Source of the DNA: Pseudomonadota bacterium
GTDB taxonomy: Bacteria > Pseudomonadota > Gammaproteobacteria > Burkholderiales > SG8-39
Assembly: GCA_025352885.1 (NCBI GenBank)
Contig: JANXRZ010000217.1
Coordinates: forward strand, 1-64,000
Direction: 5' to 3'
Length of the DNA stretch: 64,000 bases
In this document: one piece after another, positions 63,238-64,000 of the stretch
Layout of the letters: each line of letters begins with the position of its first letter
How positions within the stretch are numbered: the stretch's first letter is position 1
The notes under the pieces: generated by a model
What the model was told of the DNA's origin: nothing
What the model saw: only the letters and a program-made list of their open reading frames with translations
Databases searched by the model: none
Program-made: the position numbers and the translations under genes

Positions 63238-64000
63238 ATGGATTTGAAACTGCCTTTCAAGATTGGTCCCAGGATGCGCGCCGCGAAGGCGCCCGCCCCG
63301 GGCGAAGGCGCCGCGCCTGGCGGCATTTCGCTGCTTGGTGGTAAGAGCCTCCGCCTTGTACTGGTTCCGATCCTGGTTGTGTTGCTGTTTGTCGCCGGTG
63401 TGCTTGTCTTCCTGAACGCGCGGGAATCGAAGCATGTTGCCGTTTACATTGCGGATGCCGGGCAGCTGCGCATGTTGTCGCAAAGGCTTGCGAAGGCCGC
63501 CCAGCAAAGCCTTTTGGGTAACCCCGAAGCGTTCAAGCAAGTCGCGGCAAGCAAGGATGCTTTCAATGCCATCCTCGATAGACTTTCCAAGGGCGGGGAG
63601 TCGGGAGGCGTTACCGTTCCGGGCTCGCCCGATCGGATCCAGCCCATGCTCGAAGCCCTCGCCAAGGAGTGGCAGAAGACCGAGCAGAACGCCTCGACGC
63701 TGCTCAAGGAACAGAAGAACCTCGTAGGCCTCGGTGCGGCCGTGGCACAGGTGAACGGATCGAATCCGCAATTACTCGACCTCGCCGAACGTGTGCAGGC
63801 GCTCAAGCTCCAGAATGCCGCTCCGGCGCGTGAAATCTCGACGGCGGGCCAGCTCGTGATGCTTACCCAGCGCCTGGCGAAGAATGCAAACGCACTTCTC
63901 GCCGGCGAGACGGTCGACTCCGAAGTGGCCTTCCTGCTCGGGAAAGACACCAACGAGTTCCGGACGCTCCTCGCGGGACTGCGCGAAGGCAATGCGCAGA
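63238..64000 (+). CDS. pilJ: Type IV pilus methyl-accepting chemotaxis protein PilJ (partial)
   Basis: Membrane chemoreceptor of the twitching-motility system. ATG 63238 is preceded by CGGAGG. The first 254 residues are visible: a short cytoplasmic Ala/Gly-rich start, a membrane helix (LRLVLVPILVVLLFVAGVLV) at about 38-57, then the PilJ periplasmic repeat, with AGQLRMLSQRLAKAAQQ and the matching TAGQLVMLTQRLAKNANAL. The gene runs off the right edge, so the HAMP and signalling domains are not seen. Confidence 0.92.
   Translation, partial: MDLKLPFKIGPRMRAAKAPAPGEGAAPGGISLLGGKSLRLVLVPILVVLLFVAGVLVFLNARESKHVAVYIADAGQLRMLSQRLAKAAQQSLLGNPEAFKQVAASKDAFNAILDRLSKGGESGGVTVPGSPDRIQPMLEALAKEWQKTEQNASTLLKEQKNLVGLGAAVAQVNGSNPQLLDLAERVQALKLQNAAPAREISTAGQLVMLTQRLAKNANALLAGETVDSEVAFLLGKDTNEFRTLLAGLREGNAQ

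Overview
This window looks like a chromosomal segment of a Betaproteobacterium. It has high GC content, the replication cluster rpmH/dnaA/dnaN/gyrB, and several gene orders familiar from that class: a LysM gene with dprA, smg and topB opposite def-fmt-rsmB-DUF4390-ntrY-ntrX; aroQ-accB-accC-prmA-DUF3426; rnb-tonB-aroE-mtgA; thiD-thiE-hemL opposite rubredoxin and pilGHIJ. I do not name a genus. The density of coding sequence is very high. No stretch longer than about 250 bases lacks a gene, and I see no tRNA, rRNA, insertion sequence, prophage or CRISPR array.

Layout. 1-5.4 kb: start of rpmH (leftward), a DnaA box, then dnaA, dnaN and gyrB, with two candidate origin regions around dnaA. 5.4-10.9 kb: leftward operon LysM protein, dprA, smg, topB. 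11.0-18.2 kb: rightward def, fmt, rsmB, DUF4390, an NtrY-type kinase, an NtrX-type regulator with a ruined ATPase site, and a 124-residue CobW-like protein. 18.2-20.2 kb: sodium:solute symporter and a DUF423 protein. 20.2-25.4 kb: cobalamin-dependent metH preceded by a SAM-II-type riboswitch with an attenuator, and a divergent MFS transporter.

25.4-36.1 kb is an aromatic-compound region. A 4-hydroxybenzoyl-CoA-type thioesterase precedes pcaH, pcaG and pcaB (protocatechuate ortho-cleavage). A leftward operon encodes a benzoate-CoA-ligase-like enzyme, a fumarylpyruvate-hydrolase-like enzyme and a zeta-class GST isomerase. A complete five-gene branched-chain-type ABC importer probably brings in the aromatic substrate. 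It ends at a strong bidirectional terminator shared with amt.

36.1-39.2 kb: nitrogen-status operon torF-glnK-amt, with a near-consensus sigma-54 promoter and an NtrC-type palindrome. 39.2-43.5 kb: ubiK, comM, apaH, an acyltransferase and a PfkB kinase. 43.5-48.9 kb: leftward DUF3426, prmA, accC, accB, aroQ, a TlpA-like thioredoxin and an unrecognised 206-residue protein. 48.9-58 kb: mpl, a YqiA-like esterase, an enolase-superfamily enzyme, an RNase II-like nuclease, a TonB-like protein, aroE, mtgA and mgtE. 58-61.4 kb: GNAT acetyltransferase, hemL, thiE, thiD (leftward). 61.5-64 kb: rubredoxin and the twitching-motility chemosensory genes pilG, pilH, pilI and the start of pilJ, which runs off the window.

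Most of the window is conserved core genome. The least ordinary items are the metH leader, the degenerate NtrX with its small CobW-like neighbour, and the mixed CoA/ortho-cleavage aromatic cluster. I found no convincing wholly new multi-gene system.
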